A program made the position numbers and the translations under genes. From UBA1046 sp050945515 (lineage in GTDB: Bacteria; Bacillota; Clostridia; Saccharofermentanales; DTU023), in assembly GCA_050945515.1 (NCBI GenBank), contig JBMNTB010000027.1, forward strand, positions 1 through 23,095: a DNA stretch of 23,095 nt, written 5' to 3'. The stretch's first letter is position 1. Each line of letters opens with the position of its first letter. Under the pieces are notes generated by a model, which did no database searches, was not told the origin of the DNA, and saw only the letters and a list, made by a program, of their open reading frames with translations. This document shows positions 20,617-23,095 of this stretch, piece by piece.

Positions 20617-21885
20617 TCAGTCTGTAAATTCGAACTCCATACCATCGAGCAAGACTGTATCCCCGTCTTCCATACCTGCAGCCCGCAAAGCATCTTCCAA
20701 CCCGGCCTCGTCAACTTGTCTCTGGAAATGGCGCCGAGATTCATAATCGCTGAAATTGGTCGACTGGATCAGCTCGCGAATCCAAGCTCCTTTGACAGAA
20801 AGCAGCCCGCCTTGCTTAACGATAGTAAATTTCTCTTCCGGCTCAAAGCGATAAATCTTGCGCAACTCTTCGGCTTCAGCCGGAAAAAACGGCGGTAGCT
20901 TAGACACGGTCGCCGCCAGATCATTGACCAGTTTCTCTATTCCCTCTTTTGTCGCTGCCGAAATCTCATAGACCGGGTAACCCTCCTGTTCCAATTGGTT
21001 GCGCAGCTCTTTGATTTTTGCCGGATCGGCCAGATCAATCTTATTCAGTACAACCCATTGCGGTCGTTGGGCCAGCTCTTGCTTGTACTGCCTGAGTTCC
21101 TGATTGATAATTGTGAAATCGGAATATGGCTCCCTGCCCTCCTGCCCGGAAGCATCCACCAGATGCAACAAAATTCTGGTGCGCTCAATATGTCTTAAAA
21201 AATCATGTCCCATACCGGCGCCATCGGCAGCTCCTTCAATCAAGCCCGGAATATCCGCCGCCACAAAACTGAAATCTCCTTTGGTCACCACACCCAGAAC
21301 CGGTTCCGTTGTCGTAAAGGGATAGTCTGCTATTTTGGGCTTGGCCGCCGAAATAACTGATAATAAAGTTGACTTACCGGCATTAGGAAACCCGATCAGG
21401 GCCACATCGGCAATCAATTTCAACTCCAACTTGATCTCTAACTGCTGCCCGGTCTTACCTGCCGTAGCAAAACGAGGTGTCTGTCGCACGGAAGTAGCAA
21501 ATTTGGCATTGCCGAGGCCGCCTCTGCCGCCTTTGACCAGCACGACCTCGTCATCAGGTTCAACCAGATCGGCAATCAGCTCATCCGTATCTGCCCTGCG
21601 CACCATAGTTCCGGGCGGTACCGTTATGATCAAATCGTCGGCAGATTTGCCGGTTTTTTTATTGGCGCCGCCATTGGCACCATGTTCAGCAAAAAACTTA
21701 TGGCGGAAACGGAAATCAATCAGAGTATTCTTGGCAGTGTCTACACGCATTATCACACTGCCGCCTCTGCCGCCGTCTCCACCATCAGGACCACCGGTGG
21801 GAATATTCTTATCCCTGTAAAAAGACATATGTCCGTTCCCGCCATTGCCGGAACGGACAATTAATCTGGCACGATCGTAAAACAA
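20617..21885 (-). CDS. obgE: GTPase Obg/CgtA
   Basis: Obg is an essential ribosome-assembly and stress GTPase of the cytoplasm. The 422-residue protein has the Gly-rich OBG fold (residues 1-158; RSGNGGNGHMSFYRDK, GGPDGGDGGRGG), the G domain with GFPNAGKST (165-173), DIPGLIEGA (211-219), NKID (281-284) and SAATKEGI (309-316), and a C-terminal OCT domain from about 345. It begins with a TTG, one base after the rpmA stop; the start is set by the family N-terminus MFxD and no ATG is nearby. It is the last gene of the rplU-prp-rpmA-obgE operon. Confidence 0.97.
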   Translation of the reverse strand: MFYDRARLIVRSGNGGNGHMSFYRDKNIPTGGPDGGDGGRGGSVIMRVDTAKNTLIDFRFRHKFFAEHGANGGANKKTGKSADDLIITVPPGTMVRRADTDELIADLVEPDDEVVLVKGGRGGLGNAKFATSVRQTPRFATAGKTGQQLEIKLELKLIADVALIGFPNAGKSTLLSVISAAKPKIADYPFTTTEPVLGVVTKGDFSFVAADIPGLIEGAADGAGMGHDFLRHIERTRILLHLVDASGQEGREPYSDFTIINQELRQYKQELAQRPQWVVLNKIDLADPAKIKELRNQLEQEGYPVYEISAATKEGIEKLVNDLAATVSKLPPFFPAEAEELRKIYRFEPEEKFTIVKQGGLLSVKGAWIRELIQSTNFSDYESRRHFQRQVDEAGLEDALRAAGMEDGDTVLLDGMEFEFTD

Positions 21886-21886
21886 T

Positions 21887-22168
21887 TTACTCTAGCGGAT
21901 AAACACTGGCACAGGTGCGGTTGCGACCCATCCGCTCATAACGCACCAGACCGTCAATGGTTGCAAACAGGGTATCATCCTTGCCTTTGCCCACATTGGT
22001 ACCAGGATGAATCTTGGTTCCGCGCTGGCGATAGATAATGCTGCCCGCCAGGCAGAATTGACCGTCACCGAGTTTAGCGCCCAATCTTTTGGCACGTGAA
22101 TCGCGGCCGTTTCTGGACGAACCCATACCCTTTTTATGTGCTAATAACTGTAAATCTATTCTAATCAT
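21887..22168 (-). CDS. rpmA: 50S ribosomal protein L27
   Basis: L27 lines the peptidyl-transferase entrance. The 93-residue protein has the Firmicutes N-terminal extension MIRIDLQLLAHKKG, which Prp must remove so that the mature A-H-K-K-G tail reaches the active site, then NGRDSRAKRLGAKLGDGQ and the conserved RQRGTKIHPGTNVGKG. The cleavage site reads LL before AHKK, where other members have FF or LF. Its ATG overlaps the stop of prp (ATGA). Confidence 0.98.
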   Translation of the reverse strand: MIRIDLQLLAHKKGMGSSRNGRDSRAKRLGAKLGDGQFCLAGSIIYRQRGTKIHPGTNVGKGKDDTLFATIDGLVRYERMGRNRTCASVYPLE

Positions 22169-22518
22169 TGTAAGCCTCCTGACTCTAATTTTACTTCGAC
22201 GGTAAGGAACTGACTGCCGTAGCTATCTTGTATCTGTCTAGCTCCGATCTCCACAGCTCGCATCAGGGCATCCGCCTGAATCCGTCCGGTCTGATCTAAT
22301 TCTTCTTCCTTGATCCGGCAGCAGATATCCCCCGGCTTGAGAGTATAAGCCGGCTCCAGTCCGACAATCTCCTGCAAAGATCCTATTATGCTCTGTGCCA
22401 GGCCGGAAGCGGCGGCACAGACGATATCTTCTCCATATTCTCCCTGCCCTGCATGACCTGTCATGTGAAAGGCATGGGTAAAACCTGAACCGGTGCGCCA
22501 GATAGTAACTTTAATCAT
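22165..22518 (-). CDS. prp: Ribosomal-processing cysteine protease Prp
   Basis: Prp cuts the N-terminal extension off L27 (and phage proteins with similar sites). The 117-residue protein has the catalytic pair in the usual place, H22 (MTGHAGQG) and C34 (EDIVCAAASGLAQ), numbers that agree with the staphylococcal enzyme. It lies between rplU and rpmA, as in other Firmicutes, one base after the rplU stop and overlapping rpmA by 4 bases. Confidence 0.96.
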   Translation of the reverse strand: MIKVTIWRTGSGFTHAFHMTGHAGQGEYGEDIVCAAASGLAQSIIGSLQEIVGLEPAYTLKPGDICCRIKEEELDQTGRIQADALMRAVEIGARQIQDSYGSQFLTVEVKLESGGLQ

Positions 22519-22519
22519 C

Positions 22520-22831
22520 TTAAGGCAAGATCTTGGTGATCTTGACCTTGGTATATGGCTGGCGATGACCTTGTCTGCGGCGATATTGTTTCTTGGCTTT
22601 GTATTTCAGAATTCTGATCTTCCTATGTCTGCCCTGCTTAACAATCTCCGCCTCAACTGTAGCCCCCTCCAGGAGCGGGGTGCCGACTTTAAGTCCGTTA
22701 TCCCCGGACACAGCCAAAACCTCGGCGAACTCTACTTTATCCCCGGCCTCACCGGCGATCTTCTCGATAAAAAGCTCGTCTTCTTCCCGAACCTTATATT
22801 GTTTACCGCCAGTCATAATGATAGCGTACAT
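22520..22831 (-). CDS. rplU: 50S ribosomal protein L21
   Basis: The 103-residue protein is complete (MYAIIMTGGKQYKVREEDE, then KQGRHRKIRILKYKAKKQYRRRQGHRQPYTKVKITKI). It binds 23S rRNA. AGGAGG stands 6 bases before the ATG. It is the first gene of the operon behind a consensus promoter. Confidence 0.98.
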   Translation of the reverse strand: MYAIIMTGGKQYKVREEDELFIEKIAGEAGDKVEFAEVLAVSGDNGLKVGTPLLEGATVEAEIVKQGRHRKIRILKYKAKKQYRRRQGHRQPYTKVKITKILP

Positions 22832-22908
22832 CTAATTCCTCCTGCCTGCTCGCTCGAGTATTAGGGTTTTCGTCCATACGAAATTGGATACCCCCCCAAA
22901 GCGGTTGC
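22832..22908 (-). promoter_or_regulatory. 5' leader of rplU, candidate L21 autoregulatory leader
   Basis: The predicted transcript has about 77 bases before the start codon. It can fold with GGGT pairing to ACCC and an inner TCCA/TGGA hairpin (about 22869-22898). Leaders of L21 operons in Firmicutes are known to bind L21, and position and size fit, but I cannot match the family by eye. Confidence 0.35.
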
Positions 22909-22914
22909 CGAACA

Positions 22915-22943
22915 ATAATAACGCAGCCCCGCTCTAATGTCAA
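22915..22943 (-). promoter_or_regulatory. Promoter of the rplU operon
   Basis: On the minus strand TTGACA (22943-22938) and TATTAT (22920-22915) are 17 bases apart. A 13-bp tandem repeat (ATTATCGTAATCC, 22943-22968) lies directly upstream and overlaps the -35 by one base. Confidence 0.85.
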
Positions 22944-22968
22944 TTATCGTAATCCATTATCGTAATCC
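22943..22968. repeat. 13-bp tandem repeat upstream of rplU promoter
   Basis: ATTATCGTAATCC occurs twice with no gap. It lies between the rplU -35 and the putative insertion-sequence end. Confidence 0.9.
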
Positions 22969-23019
22969 ATGTGGAATGCAAGTTAAAGTGAAACGCCATC
23001 CTTCCTAGTAAGTGATCTG

Positions 23020-23053
23020 TTTCTCTCAGGCCGCCCAGGCGGCCTGAGAGAAA
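23020..23053 (-). terminator. Perfect hairpin at the transposase stop codon
   Basis: Two 16-base arms (TTTCTCTCAGGCCGCC and its exact complement) are separated by 2 bases, so the real loop takes in the next pair. The transposase stop (23028-23026) lies in the hairpin. No long T-run follows, so it is a termination or insulation hairpin by inference. Confidence 0.6.
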
Positions 23054-23095
23054 TCTGCTGCAGACTGTCCCCCCAAGATTCTTCTGGGATAATTG
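23026..23095 (-). CDS. C-terminal end of an IS30-family transposase (partial)
   Basis: The minus-strand frame from the window edge to a TGA gives 22 residues beginning NYPRRILGGQSAADF. Many IS30-family transposases end in a motif of the kind N-x-x-PRR-x-LG-x-x-x-(A/P)-x-x-x-F, which this fits. The last residues SQAAWAA are encoded by the hairpin arm. The identity rests on one motif. The neighbouring inverted-repeat-like sequence supports it. Confidence 0.5.
   Translation of the reverse strand, partial: NYPRRILGGQSAADFSQAAWAA

Larger units (their letters stand above)
22972..23095 (-). mobile_element. Right end of an IS30-type insertion sequence (partial)
   Basis: The window stops inside the element. 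The plus-strand stretch TGCAAGTTAAAGTGAAACG near 22977-22995 resembles IS30-family terminal inverted repeats of Firmicutes as I remember them. Inward lie the transposase 3' end and a strong hairpin. The outer boundary near 22972 is approximate. The element points toward rplU. Confidence 0.5.

Noticed and set aside
21335..21820. A 161-residue plus-strand open frame opposite obgE
   Set aside because: It is an antisense shadow of the Gly-rich OBG domain, rich in Ser/Pro/Leu as expected for that, without a ribosome binding site.
1..23095. CRISPR array, prophage, restriction or toxin-antitoxin system
   Set aside because: No repeat-spacer series, phage structural gene, nuclease or toxin motif was seen on either strand; the XRE gene has no adjacent toxin and the ImmA gene is decayed.

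Overview
The window looks like a chromosomal segment of an anaerobic, low-to-mid GC Firmicute, probably of class Clostridia. The main evidence is: L27 (rpmA) has the N-terminal extension typical of Firmicutes, with its processing protease gene prp between rplU and rpmA; groESL sits behind a perfect CIRCE operator; rubredoxin is paired with a flavodiiron protein; there are genes of the DUF4364 and DUF5711 type; and most genes have strong AGGAGG ribosome binding sites. I cannot name a genus from the sequence alone.

Layout, left to right. The first ~110 bases may be the 3' end of a plus-strand gene. On the minus strand follow cobO (corrinoid adenosyltransferase, behind a foldable leader) and an SPFH membrane protein. 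On the plus strand (2284-4355) lies a four-gene operon with overlapping ends: a membrane-anchored FMN-binding protein, a MarR regulator and two flavodoxin-fold oxidoreductases, with a palindrome in the promoter that could be the MarR operator. Next come a translationally coupled LiaF-like/DUF4097-like envelope pair (4626-6136) and a MerR-family regulator whose promoter has the long 19-bp spacer typical of MerR-controlled promoters. A TetR regulator and an anchored alpha/beta hydrolase (7381-8967, minus) follow, behind a perfect-consensus promoter with two TetR-type palindromes. A membrane-bound XRE regulator ends this stretch.

The accessory core is 9743-11717: a run of GACATA motifs, a tRNA-Gln with promoter and terminator, a decayed ImmA/IrrE-type metallopeptidase gene carrying a 130-bp imperfect tandem duplication, and a lipoprotein gene that starts right at the pseudogene end.

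The right half is mostly housekeeping on the minus strand: DUF5711 and a BaiN/HI0933-type flavoprotein; groES-groEL; galE-cvpA; a divergent plus-strand DUF4364 gene; rubredoxin (only 53 aa) with the flavodiiron protein, an O2/NO reduction pair; and the rplU-prp-rpmA-obgE operon behind a consensus promoter. The last ~125 bases appear to be the right end of an IS30-type insertion sequence pointing toward rplU. Its transposase stop codon lies inside a perfect 16-bp-arm hairpin.

I did not find a clearly undescribed large system. The best candidates for follow-up are the MarR-controlled flavin redox operon, the cobO leader, the L27 cleavage site with Leu where Phe is usual, the XRE/GACATA region with the decayed ImmA gene, and the IS insertion just upstream of the rplU promoter.
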